DNA of 64,000 nucleotides from Rouxiella chamberiensis. Its GTDB lineage: Bacteria > Pseudomonadota > Gammaproteobacteria > Enterobacterales > Enterobacteriaceae. Below the pieces are notes generated by a model that was given only the letters and a program-made list of their open reading frames with translations, searched no databases and was not told the origin of the DNA. The translations under genes were made by a program, and so were the position numbers. Below are positions 1 to 10,738 of the stretch, piece after piece (the stretch's first letter is position 1; each line of letters begins with the position of its first letter). The stretch spans positions 4,154,001-4,218,000 of the forward strand of contig NZ_CP114058.1 of the NCBI RefSeq assembly GCF_026967475.1, given 5' to 3'.

Positions 1-402
1 GCGCTGGTGTCCAGCACGCGTAAAGCGCGTGGTGAAGGCAAAACGGCACGCGATCGCGCCAAGAAGGGCGGTGAGCGCAGTATGCGTCCGACCGGTGGAG
101 CCGCCAACGCGGGTCGCCGTCGTACCGGCAAGAAAAACGTCAACTTCGAGCCTGACAGCGCATTTCGCAAAGAAGGTGACAAAGGAGACAAGGCCGCCAA
201 ACCAGCCAAGTCGCGCAGAGGCACCAAGGCAGACACCGCGCAGGCCGTAGCAAAAGCCGACGCAGGCAAAGCCGAGAAAGTGAAGAGTGCGGTCGGCAAG
301 GACGGCAAGCCGAAGAAGGCCAAAAAGCCTTCCGACAAAACGCAGAAAATTGCGGCGGCCACCAAGGCGAAGCGCGCGAAGAAAAAGCAGACCGACGTCT
401 AA
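1..402 (+). CDS. rnr: Ribonuclease R, C-terminal end (partial)
   Basis: This is the 3' end of a gene that begins before the window; the frame is open from base 1 to the stop at 400-402. RNase R is a 3'-5' exoribonuclease that degrades structured RNA and takes part in rRNA quality control and cold-shock adaptation. Only the basic tail after the S1 domain is visible. It carries the segment NFEPDSAFR and the ending KTQKIAAATKAKRAKKK, both typical of enterobacterial RNase R. The tail is very rich in Lys, Ala and Arg. rlmB follows on the same strand after about 130 bases, the usual rnr-rlmB order. The catalytic domains cannot be judged from this window. Confidence 0.93.
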   Translation, partial: ALVSSTRKARGEGKTARDRAKKGGERSMRPTGGAANAGRRRTGKKNVNFEPDSAFRKEGDKGDKAAKPAKSRRGTKADTAQAVAKADAGKAEKVKSAVGKDGKPKKAKKPSDKTQKIAAATKAKRAKKKQTDV

Positions 403-533
403 TCTGCGCAATTATTGACTGATGCCTGCGTCAGTCAATGATAGAATCGCCGACAAGCTACACGCTATTCACTCCATCAGCGGGCACAGGTTGCCCGCTG
501 ATGTATTTTACGAGCACTATTTTAAAGAGCATC

Positions 534-1280
534 ATGAGCGAAATCATTTACGGTATCCATTCCGTCAAAGCCTTACTCGACAACGATCCCCAGCGCTTTC
601 TGGAAGTTTTCATCCTGAAAGGCCGCGACGATAAACGCCTGAAACCGCTGATCGACGAGCTTGAAGCCAGCGGTATCGTGCTGCAGGTTGCCAGCCGTCA
701 ATGGCTGGACGACAAGTCGGAAGGCGCGGTGCATCAGGGCATTATTGCCCGCGTCAAAGAAGGGCGCCAGTATCAGGAAAACGATCTTCCGGCGCTGCTC
801 GAAAGCCTGGAATCACCGCTGCTGCTCGTGCTTGACGGTGTCACCGATCCGCACAATCTCGGCGCCTGTCTGCGTACCGCTGACGCAGCCGGTGTGCACG
901 CGGTGATCGTGCCGCGTGACCGTTCTGCCAAGCTGAATGCCACGGCGAAAAAAGTGGCCAGCGGGGCGGCCGAGAACGTACCGTTGATCAACGTGACCAA
1001 CCTCGCGCGCACCTTGCGCGTGTTGCAGGAACACAATGTCTGGATAGTCGGTACCGCCGGTGAAGCCGACCACACCCTGTTCGAAAGCAAGATGACCGGC
1101 CCGATGGCGCTGGTGATGGGCGCAGAAGGCGAAGGCATGCGTCGCCTGACCCGCGAACACTGCGATGAGCTTATCAGCATTCCGATGGCCGGTTCCGTTT
1201 CTTCTCTGAACGTCTCCGTTGCTACCGGCGTGTGTCTGTTCGAAGCGGTGCGCCAGCGTTCCGTGAAAGTTAAGGGTTAA
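534..1280 (+). CDS. rlmB: 23S rRNA (guanosine-2251-2'-O)-methyltransferase RlmB
   Basis: RlmB is a SPOUT-class methyltransferase that uses S-adenosylmethionine to methylate the 2'-OH of G2251 in the 23S rRNA P loop. The product of 248 residues has the N-terminal substrate-binding domain (from [15 protein letters not shown]) and the C-terminal knotted SpoU domain. Motifs visible are [14 protein letters not shown], the [15 protein letters not shown] segment and the closing [16 protein letters not shown] cofactor site. The ATG at 534 is chosen over an in-frame ATG at 438 because it gives the family N-terminus and the usual length (about 243 in E. coli). It lies downstream of rnr and is probably co-expressed with it. 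Confidence 0.96.
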   Translation: MSEIIYGIHSVKALLDNDPQRFLEVFILKGRDDKRLKPLIDELEASGIVLQVASRQWLDDKSEGAVHQGIIARVKEGRQYQENDLPALLESLESPLLLVLDGVTDPHNLGACLRTADAAGVHAVIVPRDRSAKLNATAKKVASGAAENVPLINVTNLARTLRVLQEHNVWIVGTAGEADHTLFESKMTGPMALVMGAEGEGMRRLTREHCDELISIPMAGSVSSLNVSVATGVCLFEAVRQRSVKVKG

Positions 1281-1295
1281 TTCCCGGCTTCTTCT

Positions 1296-1322
1296 CCCGC
1301 GGCCACGCCGGCTGCGGGCGTT
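1296..1322 (+). terminator. Probable terminator after rlmB
   Basis: A nine-pair stem, CCCGCGGCC (1296-1304) with GGCTGCGGG (1310-1318), contains one G-U pair and a five-base loop. It lies 16 bases past the rlmB stop. The following tract has only short T runs, so its strength is uncertain. Confidence 0.5.
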
Positions 1323-1405
1323 TCCCCTCTTTGTGATCCAGCCTGCTGCAAAAATCTCGTTATTTACCATACTAAATCCTGATGCTACGGACGACGGAGG
1401 CGGTA

Positions 1406-3037
1406 ATGAACTGGGAAACTCACCGGGTCTTCAATCAGCCCAAACCTTTAAGCAACAGCAATCTCTTTCTCTCTGATACCGCACTGCGTGAAGCCGTAAC
1501 GCGACAGCATGCCGCGTGGGATCTCGACGTGCTCGCCTCGCTGGGACAGCAGCTTGGCTCCGCCGAATCGCTGGAGCTGGGCAGGCTCGCCAACGCCAAT
1601 CCGCCCGATTTACTGCGCTTTGAACCTACCGGTGAACCCCTCGACGATGTGCGTTTTCATCCGGCGTGGCATTTGCTGATGCAGGGTCTGGTGGCAAATC
1701 GCGTACACAATCTGCCGTGGGAAGAAGAGGCGCGCCTTGGCTCGTCCGTCGCCCGCGCCGCGCGATTTGTATTGCACGCGCAGGTGGAGGCGGGCACGCT
1801 TTGCCCGATTACCATGACGCACGGCGCCATTCCGCTGCTGAAACAGTCGCTGCCCAGAGCGTTTGAGGCGTGGCTCGGCCCGCTGATGTCTGATCGTTAT
1901 GATCCCCATCTGCTGCCCGGCGATAAAAAACGGGGCTTGCTTATCGGGATGGGCATGACGGAAAAGCAGGGCGGCTCGGACGTGTTGAGCAATACCACCA
2001 CCGCCCGCGCGATGGAGGGACGCGGGCCGGGCAAAGCCTATCGTCTCGTCGGCCACAAATGGTTTTTCTCTGTGCCGCAGAGCGATGCCCATCTGGTGCT
2101 GGCGCAGGCGGAAGGCGGACTTTCGTGCTTCTTTCTGCCCCGAGTTCTGCCTAACGGCGAGCGCAATCACGTGCGCATTCAGCGCCTCAAAGACAAACTG
2201 GGTAACCGCTCCAACGCCAGCAGCGAGGTCGAGTTCTTTGACGCCGTGGGCTGGTTGCTCGGCGAAGAGGGCGAAGGTGTACGGCATATCCTGAAGATGG
2301 GCAGTCATACGCGCTTTGACTGTGCGCTGGGCAGTCACGCGATGATGCGCCGCGCCTTCTCGGTAGCGCTGTATCATGCTTTTCAGCGGCAGGCATTTGG
2401 CAAGCCGCTTATCGAACAGCCGCTCATGCGCCAGGTATTGAGCCGCATGGCGCTGCGGCTGGAAGGTCAAACCGCGTTGCTGTTCCGTCTGGCACATGCA
2501 CGCGGACGTGAAGGGGATGCGGCGGAACAGGTATTTTGCCGAGTGCTGACGCCGGCGGCAAAATTCGAAGTGTGTCGACAGGGCATGCCGTTTGTCGCCG
2601 AGGCGATGGAAGTGTTGGGAGGCATCGGCTATTGCGAAGAGAGCGAACTGCCGCGCCTTTACCGCGAGATGCCGGTGAACAGTATCTGGGAAGGATCGGG
2701 GAACGTGATGTGTCTCGACGTGCTGCGCAGTCTGAAGAAGCTGCCGTCGGCGGTGGACGAGGTTCATCGGCGACTGCATCAGGTGCGTGGGCAGAACCGG
2801 CTGTTCGACAGGGCGGTGCGCCAGTTTTCGCAGCGCCTGAGACGCGGCGAAGAAGCGCAGGCGCGCACGCTGGCCAGTCAGTTGTTTAATCTCTTTGCCG
2901 CCGCCGAGATGCTGGAGTTTTGCTCGCCACCGCTTGCCGATGCATGGTGCAGACTGACGCTGGACGCGCGCGGCGACTCGCTGATTGACGAACGCCTGGG
3001 CCAGCAGTTGCTCGAAAGAGCGATCGGCGCGCAGTAG
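1406..3037 (+). CDS. aidB: Acyl-CoA dehydrogenase-like adaptive response protein AidB
   Basis: AidB is a flavoprotein of the acyl-CoA dehydrogenase superfamily induced in E. coli during the Ada alkylation response; it binds DNA and is thought to protect it from alkylating agents, with little dehydrogenase activity. The 543-residue product matches the family from MNWETHRVFNQP to the C-terminal DNA-binding region. FAD-contact segments such as GMGMTEKQGGSDV, GHKWFFSVPQSDAH and the EVLGGIGYCEESELPRLYRE stretch are present. The ATG at 1406 has a GGAGG ribosome-binding site at 1395-1399; an upstream in-frame ATG at 1382 would add eight unrelated residues. It is convergent with bsmA. No Ada box was identified. 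Confidence 0.95.
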   Translation: MNWETHRVFNQPKPLSNSNLFLSDTALREAVTRQHAAWDLDVLASLGQQLGSAESLELGRLANANPPDLLRFEPTGEPLDDVRFHPAWHLLMQGLVANRVHNLPWEEEARLGSSVARAARFVLHAQVEAGTLCPITMTHGAIPLLKQSLPRAFEAWLGPLMSDRYDPHLLPGDKKRGLLIGMGMTEKQGGSDVLSNTTTARAMEGRGPGKAYRLVGHKWFFSVPQSDAHLVLAQAEGGLSCFFLPRVLPNGERNHVRIQRLKDKLGNRSNASSEVEFFDAVGWLLGEEGEGVRHILKMGSHTRFDCALGSHAMMRRAFSVALYHAFQRQAFGKPLIEQPLMRQVLSRMALRLEGQTALLFRLAHARGREGDAAEQVFCRVLTPAAKFEVCRQGMPFVAEAMEVLGGIGYCEESELPRLYREMPVNSIWEGSGNVMCLDVLRSLKKLPSAVDEVHRRLHQVRGQNRLFDRAVRQFSQRLRRGEEAQARTLASQLFNLFAAAEMLEFCSPPLADAWCRLTLDARGDSLIDERLGQQLLERAIGAQ

Positions 3038-3059
3038 ACGGCATTATCAGGCACACCGG

Positions 3060-3383
3060 CTATTTAAATAGAATCGCCTCCGAGTACCAGCGACCGGGCC
3101 TGATGGTGTCGCTCACCAGCAGAATCTGGTAATAGCGCGCCCCGGCGGCATTGGCCTTATGCCTTATTTCGCGTTCGACGTCCATCGGGCTGCCGATTAC
3201 ATCGGCCGATACGCTGCCGATTTTAGTCAATGTGCCGGTTTGCGAACGCTGCACTTCCTGCGCGGAAGATGTCGGGGCAGGCGGGGGCGTCGGGGTGGTT
3301 TGCAGCAGGCTGCAGGCAGTCAGCGTGCAAAGAAAAATTGCCACGCCAAGTCTGCGTACGCCTTTTCCTGGACTTTTTTTCAT
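3060..3383 (-). CDS. bsmA: Biofilm peroxide resistance lipoprotein BsmA
   Basis: A 107-residue product with a lipoprotein signal: basic N-terminus, hydrophobic stretch and lipobox LTAC, putting the lipidated Cys near residue 24. A Pro-rich linker follows, then one DUF1471 (YdgH/BhsA/McbA-type) domain with 'IGSVSADVIGSPMDVEREI' and the ending ARYYQILLVSDTIRPGRWYSEAILFK-type strand. E. coli BsmA (YjfO) has the same length and layout and is linked to biofilm stress and peroxide resistance. It sits next to aidB and yjfP as in E. coli. The exact role is not settled. Confidence 0.88.
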   Translation of the reverse strand: MKKSPGKGVRRLGVAIFLCTLTACSLLQTTPTPPPAPTSSAQEVQRSQTGTLTKIGSVSADVIGSPMDVEREIRHKANAAGARYYQILLVSDTIRPGRWYSEAILFK

Positions 3384-3594
3384 GGTATTTCATTCCTTCG
3401 GGATTTCTTTAAGTGTAGTGCCGCGTGGGGGAAACCGGGCGTTAACGCGGCTTTGCGCACGATTATCCAGTTATAAAACATAGCCAAAAAATAGTAGTGC
3501 CCTTTTTGAGAGAAGATACACTGGAAAGATTGCTGAAAAACTGGGCGCATAAAACGCTGTTTTCCGCCAAACCCGCGAACGCAAGGAGTGTGAG

Positions 3595-4344
3595 ATGGTT
3601 GAGATGTATGAAGAAAACGTCGACGGTATTCAGATTATCCATGCTGTTCCCGCCGGACAGTATCACCAGAAACTGCCGACGGTGTTTTTCCATCACGGTT
3701 TTACCTCATCGAAAGAAATCTATTCCTATTTTGGTTACAACCTGGCGAAAGCGGGTTTTCGGGTGATTCTGCCGGATGCCTTGATGCATGGCGCACGCGC
3801 CGAAGCCGATCAACTTATACTGCTGAACAACTTCTGGCGTATTCTGCAAACCAATATTCGCGACCTTGCGCTGCTGAAAGAGACGTTTGTCGCGCGCGGT
3901 CTGGCCGATGAATCGCGGCTCGGCGTGGGCGGCGTGTCGATGGGCGGAATGACGACAATGGCGGCGCTGGTCCATTTCCCGTGGGTAAAAGCGGCGGCGA
4001 ATCTCATGGGCTCGGGGTACTTTGTCTCGCTGTCGGAGACGCTGTTCCCGTCGTACGGCGGCACGACCGGCCTCTCCCGCGAGGCATTCGAGCAGAATAC
4101 GGCGCTGCTGCTGGATTGCGATACCACCCATAACATTGCATTGATTGCCGAAAAACCGCTATTGGTATGGCATGGCGAAAAAGACGATGTGGTGCCGTTT
4201 ATCGAGAGTGCGAAGCTGAAACAGGCGCTTGAAGCCTATAATCAGGCCGCCAATCTGACTTTCCTCAGCGAACCAGAGGCCATTCACCGCGTCACCGTGA
4301 ATGCCTCGAATCGCACCACCGATTTCTTTGTTTCCCACCTTTAA
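3595..4344 (+). CDS. yjfP: Alpha/beta-hydrolase esterase YjfP
   Basis: A cytoplasmic serine hydrolase of 249 residues, the length of E. coli YjfP, which has carboxylesterase activity on short acyl esters; the natural substrate is unknown. The N-terminal HHGFTSSKE oxyanion segment, the nucleophile elbow GGVSMGGM (Ser in GVSMG), the WHGEKDDVVPF segment with the likely catalytic Asp, and a late His in EAIHRVTV complete an alpha/beta-hydrolase triad. The ATG at 3595 has an AAGGAG-like site just upstream. The gene stands alone between bsmA and the rpsF operon. No signal peptide is seen. Confidence 0.9.
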   Translation: MVEMYEENVDGIQIIHAVPAGQYHQKLPTVFFHHGFTSSKEIYSYFGYNLAKAGFRVILPDALMHGARAEADQLILLNNFWRILQTNIRDLALLKETFVARGLADESRLGVGGVSMGGMTTMAALVHFPWVKAAANLMGSGYFVSLSETLFPSYGGTTGLSREAFEQNTALLLDCDTTHNIALIAEKPLLVWHGEKDDVVPFIESAKLKQALEAYNQAANLTFLSEPEAIHRVTVNASNRTTDFFVSHL

Positions 4345-4386
4345 CCTTGTTTCTCGCCGCGTAGAAAATTTAATCAGATTGGGTGC

Positions 4387-4415
4387 TTGAGTTTCCTTGC
4401 GCCCAGTCGTATAAT
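4387..4415 (+). promoter_or_regulatory. Sigma-70 promoter of the rpsF operon
   Basis: TTGAGT (4387-4392) and a perfect TATAAT (4410-4415) are separated by 17 bases, about 100 bases before rpsF. This is the strongest sigma-70 match in the intergenic region. Confidence 0.75.
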
Positions 4416-4444
4416 TGCGCGTCATTTTTTCAGCCGTACACATA

Positions 4445-4908
<464 letters not shown>

Positions 4909-4916
4909 TAATTGTG

Positions 4917-5463
<547 letters not shown>

Positions 5464-5501
5464 TTGGCCGCAGTCCATTAACGACTAGAGAGGATTAGGT
5501 A

Positions 5502-5954
5502 ATGCAAGTTATTCTGCTTGATAAAGTAGCAAACCTGGGCAGCCTGGGTGATCAAGTTAACGTTAAAGCGGGCTACGCTCGTAACTTCCTGGTACCACAG
5601 GGCAAAGCTGTTCCTGCTACCAAGAAAAACGTTGAGTATTTCGAAGCACGTCGTGCAGAACTGGAAGCCAAACTGGCTGACGTTCTGGGCGCCGCTGAAG
5701 CTCGCGCTAACAGCATCAACGAACTGGGCACTGTAACCATCGCGTCTAAAGCAGGCGACGAAGGTAAACTGTTCGGCTCTATCGGTACCCGTGACATCGC
5801 TGACGCAGTAACTGCGGCAGGTGTTAAGGTTTCCAAGAGCGAAGTTCGTCTGCCAGAGGGCGTTCTGCGCACTCTGGGTGAACACGAAGTGGACTTCCAG
5901 GTTCACAGCGATGTGTTTGCCAAGCTGACTGTAGTACTGGTTGCTGAAGCGTAA
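5502..5954 (+). CDS. rplI: 50S ribosomal protein bL9
   Basis: bL9 binds 23S rRNA near the L1 stalk through its N-terminal domain and extends away from the ribosome on a long helix; it helps keep reading frame. The 150-residue product starts [34 protein letters not shown] with the lysine- and glycine-rich rRNA-binding loop, then the Ala/Glu-rich connecting helix ([19 protein letters not shown]) and the C-terminal domain. The AGAGGA site upstream supports the ATG at 5502. It is the last gene of the operon and is followed by a strong terminator. Confidence 0.98.
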   Translation: MQVILLDKVANLGSLGDQVNVKAGYARNFLVPQGKAVPATKKNVEYFEARRAELEAKLADVLGAAEARANSINELGTVTIASKAGDEGKLFGSIGTRDIADAVTAAGVKVSKSEVRLPEGVLRTLGEHEVDFQVHSDVFAKLTVVLVAEA

Positions 5955-5980
5955 TATTACGTTTTAAGTAATCTGTCAGA

Positions 5981-6005
5981 ACGCCGGCCTTGTGCCGGCG
6001 TTTTG
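5981..6005 (+). terminator. Terminator of the rpsF operon
   Basis: CGCCGGC (5982-5988) pairs with GCCGGCG (5994-6000) over a five-base loop and is followed by TTTT. It lies 27 bases after rplI. Confidence 0.9.
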
Positions 6006-6065
6006 CGTTTCAGGACCGGCTAAAATATCCCGGTCCCGTTTCGCCACTTCTTTTTCACCCGCAAC

Positions 6066-6812
6066 CTAGCGCAGACGCTGATAGCTGCCGTCGGACTGAC
6101 GGGTAAAGGTGATGGTTCCACTCTGATCTGTCGTCACCTGCAACGACGTCACCACGCCCTGTGAATTCAACTGAATCCTGACCTGCTGACCCGCATGAAG
6201 ATTGCTCAGCGGTTTGTCGTCGCCTTCCACCTGCGCCATCGCGAACACGTCATTCACCATCAGGTTGTTGTCGCGAAACAACTGCGCCAGCGTCTGGCCC
6301 GGCTGAATCTGATAACTTCTCCAGTTGCCCTGATTTTGTGTCACTGGCTGTGCGTCCTGCTGCCGTTCGGTGGTGCGTCCCTGTTCGTTACGCAGATCGG
6401 CCTGCATGGGAATGGAGGTCGGTTGATCCGACGGAGCATAGGTATTCTGCGGCGAGTAAGGCCACAGCAGCGCGAGCAATACGACGATAACGCTGATAAT
6501 TATCCAGCGACGGTGGAAATACGGCAGCGGATCCATCCAGCGAAAGTTGTCGCTGAGATGCCAGATTTTATCGAACGCCGATGGCGCATGACGCTTGCGC
6601 GCACGCGTTGGTGTAACGGCGTCTTCGCTCGTGTCGAATGCGGCGTCAGGTGCTTCTTCCTCGGCGATTTCCGTCGGGGTCGCTCTTTTTGCAGTGGCCG
6701 TTGGATGACTGAAATCCAGGATTTCAGCATCGGTTGATAAAAACGGGTGGCCTTCCTTCTCCTGGGCGGATATTTGCCCATGACAACCTCTCTTGTTGCG
6801 GGAAATACTCAT
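6066..6812 (-). CDS. ytfB: OapA-family cell-envelope protein YtfB
   Basis: YtfB is an inner-membrane protein with a periplasmic LysM-like OapA domain; in E. coli it affects cell division and binds glycan. The segment IWHLSDNFRWMDPLPYFHRRW matches E. coli YtfB just before one membrane helix (about residues 103-118). A Gln/Pro-rich linker follows, then the OapA domain from about residue 165 (WRSYQIQPGQTLAQLFRD, GDDKPLSNLHAGQQVRI). The start is doubtful. The ATG at 6812 has a weak site, while an ATG at 6781 with a better AGAGG site is one frame off and would fuse correctly only if one base were missing after it. Length is 248 against 212 in E. coli; the acidic N-terminal extension is the difference. 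Confidence 0.85.
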   Translation of the reverse strand: MSISRNKRGCHGQISAQEKEGHPFLSTDAEILDFSHPTATAKRATPTEIAEEEAPDAAFDTSEDAVTPTRARKRHAPSAFDKIWHLSDNFRWMDPLPYFHRRWIIISVIVVLLALLWPYSPQNTYAPSDQPTSIPMQADLRNEQGRTTERQQDAQPVTQNQGNWRSYQIQPGQTLAQLFRDNNLMVNDVFAMAQVEGDDKPLSNLHAGQQVRIQLNSQGVVTSLQVTTDQSGTITFTRQSDGSYQRLR

Positions 6813-7023
6813 AAAATTAGCTCAAAACTCATGGCCTAAGTATAGCCGCTTAACCCCTGCCAGCGATATCCCCTTCATCACTTGCCGTGCAAGGCATGGG
6901 CGGCAGCACACAGGATTTTTGGGCGCGCGCGTTCCGATGGCGTAAAATGTGTTGGAAAATTTTACCCGTCACCTCGGCGCTGTTATGCTGCGTCTTCGAC
7001 TTTTTATGATTAAAGGAAATCCC

Positions 7024-7645
7024 ATGACTACCCCTTCATTTGATAGCGTAGAAGCGCAGGCAAGCTACGGAATCGGCCTGCAGGTCGGTCAACAGCTGCA
7101 AGAATCCGGTTTACAGGGTCTTGAGCCTGACGCACTGCTTGCCGGCCTGCGCGATGCGCTGGAAGGGAATACCCCTGCTGTGCCTGTCGATGTCGTACAC
7201 CGCGCACTGCGCGAAGTTCACGAGCGTGCCGATGCCGGCTCGTCGTCAACGTCAGGAAGTGCTGGCCGTTGAAGGTCAGGAATTCCTGGCCGCCAACGCA
7301 CAGCGTGAAGGCGTGACCAGCACCGAGTCCGGTCTGCAATTCTCCGTCATCACCCAGGGCGATGGCCCGATCCCGGGTCGTCAGGATCGCGTGCGTGTTC
7401 ACTACACCGGTAAACTTATCGACGGTACTGTGTTCGACAGCTCCGTACAGCGCGGCGAGCCGGCAGAATTCCCGGTCAACGGCGTCATTGCAGGCTGGAT
7501 TGAAGCCCTGACCCTGATGCCGGTTGGTTCCAAGTGGGAGTTGTATATTCCTCACAACCTGGCCTACGGCGAGCGTGGTGCAGGCGCCTCCATCCCGCCA
7601 TTCAGCGCCCTGACTTTCGAAGTCGAGCTGCTGGAAATCCTGTAA
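7024..7645 (+). CDS. fklB: FKBP-type peptidyl-prolyl isomerase FklB (frame broken by one base)
   Basis: FklB (FKBP22) is a dimeric cytoplasmic peptidyl-prolyl cis-trans isomerase. The N-terminal dimerisation half ([20 protein letters not shown] to HERADA) is read in one frame and the FKBP catalytic half ([45 protein letters not shown]) in another. One extra G at 7237-7238 explains this: removing it gives GAT GCC GCT CGT CGT and a continuous 206-residue protein, exactly the E. coli length. Both halves are well conserved, so a sequencing error is more likely than a decayed gene. If real, only the first 82 residues would be made from this start. Confidence 0.9.
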
Positions 7646-7679
7646 TCGCCCGCGTAGACACGCAGCGAGCAGAAACAGA

Positions 7680-7703
7680 AAAGGCGCCTTGTGCGCCTTT
7701 TTT
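7680..7703. terminator. Bidirectional terminator between fklB and cpdB
   Basis: AAAGGCGC (7680-7687) pairs with GCGCCTTT (7693-7700) over CTTGT, with A and T runs on either side so that it can serve both convergent genes. Confidence 0.9.
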
Positions 7704-7725
7704 GTTGTCGATTTTGGCTGAAAGC

Positions 7726-9684
7726 CTAACTTTTTGCCTGCAAATCGATCTGGTAGAGGGCAAAGCCGACGGCATCGGTGCCTTTGGCCGCCATGGGATA
7801 TTGCCCCTGCGAGCTGATGAATTCGGCGGCTTTCGGGTCCGGCGAGGTTTCAAAGCGGATGTCCAGCGGCTGCTTCGAGACGATGGGCGCAAGACGCCAG
7901 TTGTTGTCTGCACTCGGCGTCACTGCGCCATGCGCCCTGGTTTCGGCGCTGATATAAGCCGCCAGCACGGCGCGGTTCTCGTCAGGCGAAGCGAAGGCAA
8001 TATGCTTGTCGCCGGTTCCGGCAAACTTACCGCCGTAGGCGCGGTAGTTGTTGGTCGCGACCAGGAACACGGCATCAGGGCGGATGGGCTTGCCCTGATA
8101 GGTCAGATTTTTGATGCGCTCGGCCTTGCTGTCCCGCAGGTTGCATTCACCGTCAAAGCGCGCGGGCTGCGTGACATCAATCTGATAGTTTACGCCGTCG
8201 ATGACGTCGAAATTATAGGTGCGAAAACCGTCCCAGTTGATTAACGACTGCGGTTTGCTGTTATGAATATCAATCTGGTTATACTGACCCGCCGAGCACT
8301 CCAGCCAGTCTTTAACCTCCTGTCCCGTCACCTTCAACACCACCAGCGTATTCGGGTAAAGATAGAGATCGGCGGCATTGCGGAAGGTCAGCGGCCCTTT
8401 TTCGACTTCGACGAAGCTGGCCGGATCGTTTTTGCGCCCTCCGGCCTTGAACGGCGCGGCGGCAGAAAGCACGGGCAGGTCGGCAAGGTCAGGATCGCCC
8501 TGGATAAAGTGCTCGGTATAGGCTTTCTGCGCATTGTTCACAATCTGCACAGTCGGATCGTCCTGCACCAGTGAGAGATAGCTGTACATATTGGCGGTGG
8601 ATTTGCCTATCGGCTGACTGACAAACTCGCGCGTGGCGTCGTGATCCGCGGCCAGCACTTTCACCAGCGCCGGGTCTTCCGCCGCCAGCGATTTTTTGGC
8701 GGCCTTGTCATAGATAGGACGCGCTTCGGCTTTGGCGTGCGTCACTTTCCAGCTGCCGCCATCATTGTTCAGGACCAAGTCTACAATGCCGAGGTGATCG
8801 CCCCACATGCCGGGCATGACCGCCGGGATCCCATTGAGTGTGCCCTGACTAATATCGGCACCTTTTATATTGGCAAACTCGGCGCTCGGAAATACGGCGT
8901 GCGCGTGGCCAAACATAATGGCGTCGATGCCTTTAATCTGGCTGAGATAATAGACCGAGTTTTCGGCGAGCGTCTTGTAAGGCTCGGCGGAAAGACCGGA
9001 GTGGGGGATGGCGACAATAATATCCGCACCCTGTTTACGCATTTCCGGCAGCCATTTTTTGGCGGTTTCGGTGATATCGGCAACGGTAACTTTGCCTTTA
9101 AGATTAGCTTTATCCCATACCATAATTTGCGGTGGCACAAAGCCGATATAGCCAATCTTGAGCGTCTGTGTTTTCCCGCTGCTGTCGATAACCTGATGCG
9201 GTGTGATAATAAACGGAGTGAACAGCGGCTTACCGGTTTTCTCGTCAATCACGTTGGCATTGATATAGGGAAATTTGGCACCGGCCAGCGCTTTGGCAAG
9301 ATAATCCAGCCCGTAGTTAAATTCATGATTCCCCAAATTGCCGACCGTATAATCCAGTGTATTCATTGCCTTGTAAACCGGATGCACGTCACCGGTTTTC
9401 AATCCCCTGGCTGCCATATAGTCGCCAAGCGGGCTACCTTGAATGACGTCGCCATTATCGACCAGCACCGAATTCCTGACCTCTTTACGCGCGGCATTGA
9501 TAAGCGTGGCCGTGCGAACCAGGCCAAACTGCTCGGTGGGTTTATCTTTATAATAATCGAAATCCATCATGTTGCTGTGCAGATCAGTGGTTTCCATAAT
9601 CCGCAGATCGACGGTGGCGGCCTGCGCCGTTCCGGTCAGGACGAGCAGGGCGATCGCAGAAAGTTTCAGGTGACGCTTAAGCAT
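7726..9684 (-). CDS. cpdB: 2',3'-cyclic-nucleotide 2'-phosphodiesterase/3'-nucleotidase CpdB
   Basis: CpdB is a periplasmic metallophosphoesterase that opens 2',3'-cyclic nucleotides and removes 3'-phosphates for nucleotide scavenging. The 652-residue product begins with a Sec signal peptide of about 22 residues ending AQA. The metallophosphatase domain follows with metal ligands in [36 protein letters not shown] and [10 protein letters not shown]. The C-terminal 5'-nucleotidase domain holds [12 protein letters not shown]. The ATG at 9684 is chosen because it opens directly onto the signal peptide; the open frame runs 40 codons further upstream without family similarity. It is divergent from cysQ, as in E. 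coli. Confidence 0.95.
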   Translation of the reverse strand: MLKRHLKLSAIALLVLTGTAQAATVDLRIMETTDLHSNMMDFDYYKDKPTEQFGLVRTATLINAARKEVRNSVLVDNGDVIQGSPLGDYMAARGLKTGDVHPVYKAMNTLDYTVGNLGNHEFNYGLDYLAKALAGAKFPYINANVIDEKTGKPLFTPFIITPHQVIDSSGKTQTLKIGYIGFVPPQIMVWDKANLKGKVTVADITETAKKWLPEMRKQGADIIVAIPHSGLSAEPYKTLAENSVYYLSQIKGIDAIMFGHAHAVFPSAEFANIKGADISQGTLNGIPAVMPGMWGDHLGIVDLVLNNDGGSWKVTHAKAEARPIYDKAAKKSLAAEDPALVKVLAADHDATREFVSQPIGKSTANMYSYLSLVQDDPTVQIVNNAQKAYTEHFIQGDPDLADLPVLSAAAPFKAGGRKNDPASFVEVEKGPLTFRNAADLYLYPNTLVVLKVTGQEVKDWLECSAGQYNQIDIHNSKPQSLINWDGFRTYNFDVIDGVNYQIDVTQPARFDGECNLRDSKAERIKNLTYQGKPIRPDAVFLVATNNYRAYGGKFAGTGDKHIAFASPDENRAVLAAYISAETRAHGAVTPSADNNWRLAPIVSKQPLDIRFETSPDPKAAEFISSQGQYPMAAKGTDAVGFALYQIDLQAKS

Positions 9685-9944
9685 GACTTTGGCTCCGTCA
9701 AAGAGAAAAATAGGCGATAAACACGACAGGTATCTCAAAAATATTAGAAAATGTAACCTGCTGTCACCAACAATTGTGATCGCGGACATTTTTAATCGCT
9801 GCAAACTTCATTCGGACAATGATTAAAAATCCTTTTGAAATTAATTCATTATCAGAATGGGAATACGAGATAGCTATTCCAGCCAAAAAAACTAGGCTTT
9901 ATTCATGATGATTTAAAAAATGAATTCAGATCCGAGGTGAAATT

Positions 9945-10688
9945 ATGCTGGAACACATTTGCCAACTCGCGCGTGATGCAGGCGAGGCGATTATGAAAGT
10001 CTATGAGGGCGAACAGCCGCTGAACGCACGGCAGAAAAACGATGATTCGCCGGTGACGGCGGCAGACATCGCCGCGCATAACGTGATCAAAACCGGGTTG
10101 CAGGCGCTTGATCCCGACACGCCACTGCTCTCGGAAGAGGATCCTCCTTCGTGGGCGATTCGCCAGACCTGGACGCGCTTCTGGCTGGTGGATCCGCTCG
10201 ACGGCACCAAAGAGTTCCTCAAGCGTAACGGTGAATTTACCGTCAACATTGCGCTGATTGAAAACGGACATCCCGTGATGGGGGTGGTTTACGTGCCGGT
10301 AACGGGCGTGATGTATGCTGCGGCCGACGGCAAGGCATGGAAGGAAGAGAACGGTCAGCGCGTGGAAATCAGCGCCAAGGAAGCCCATCCGCCGCTGGTG
10401 GTGGTAAGTCGTTCGCACAGCGACGATCAGGAGTTGCAGGATTATCTGGTGCAACTGGGCGAACACCAGACCGTTACCATCGGCTCGTCGCTGAAATTCT
10501 GCCTGGTGGCCGAGGGTGCCGCCCAGCTTTATCCGCGCTTTGGGCCAACCTCCGTGTGGGACACCGCCGCCGGTCACGCCGTTGCCAGCGCCGCAGGGGC
10601 CACGGTGACCGATTGGCAGGGGCAAACGCTCACCTATACGCCAAAAGAGTCCTTCCTGAATCCGGGCTTTCGCGTTTCGCTATTTTGA
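9945..10688 (+). CDS. cysQ: 3'(2'),5'-bisphosphate nucleotidase CysQ
   Basis: CysQ hydrolyses 3'-phosphoadenosine 5'-phosphate to AMP and phosphate, removing an inhibitory by-product of sulfate assimilation. The 247-residue product belongs to the Mg2+-dependent, Li+-sensitive inositol-monophosphatase superfamily. Metal and phosphate sites are visible: SEEDPP, the hallmark DPLDGTKEF, and WDTAAGHAV near the C-terminus. The ATG at 9945 follows a GAGGTG site. It is divergent from cpdB over 260 AT-rich bases. PAP links the two neighbours in topic (nucleotide phosphate handling), but no shared regulation is visible. Confidence 0.96.
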   Translation: MLEHICQLARDAGEAIMKVYEGEQPLNARQKNDDSPVTAADIAAHNVIKTGLQALDPDTPLLSEEDPPSWAIRQTWTRFWLVDPLDGTKEFLKRNGEFTVNIALIENGHPVMGVVYVPVTGVMYAAADGKAWKEENGQRVEISAKEAHPPLVVVSRSHSDDQELQDYLVQLGEHQTVTIGSSLKFCLVAEGAAQLYPRFGPTSVWDTAAGHAVASAAGATVTDWQGQTLTYTPKESFLNPGFRVSLF

Positions 10689-10712
10689 GTAACAACGCTC
10701 AATAGCGGCAAG

Positions 10713-10738
10713 GTAAAAGCCTCGGCAGGGGCTTTTAC
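10713..10738. terminator. Terminator shared by cysQ and ytfJ, overlapping the ytfJ stop
   Basis: GTAAAAGCC (10713-10721) pairs perfectly with GGCTTTTAC (10730-10738). The 3' arm includes the ytfJ stop codon (10735-10737), so the hairpin begins inside that gene. Confidence 0.8.

Noticed and set aside
8641..9720. Long plus-strand open frame of 359 codons opposite cpdB
   Set aside because: Antisense to a fully conserved periplasmic phosphodiesterase, with no recognisable domain of its own; a by-product of codon bias.
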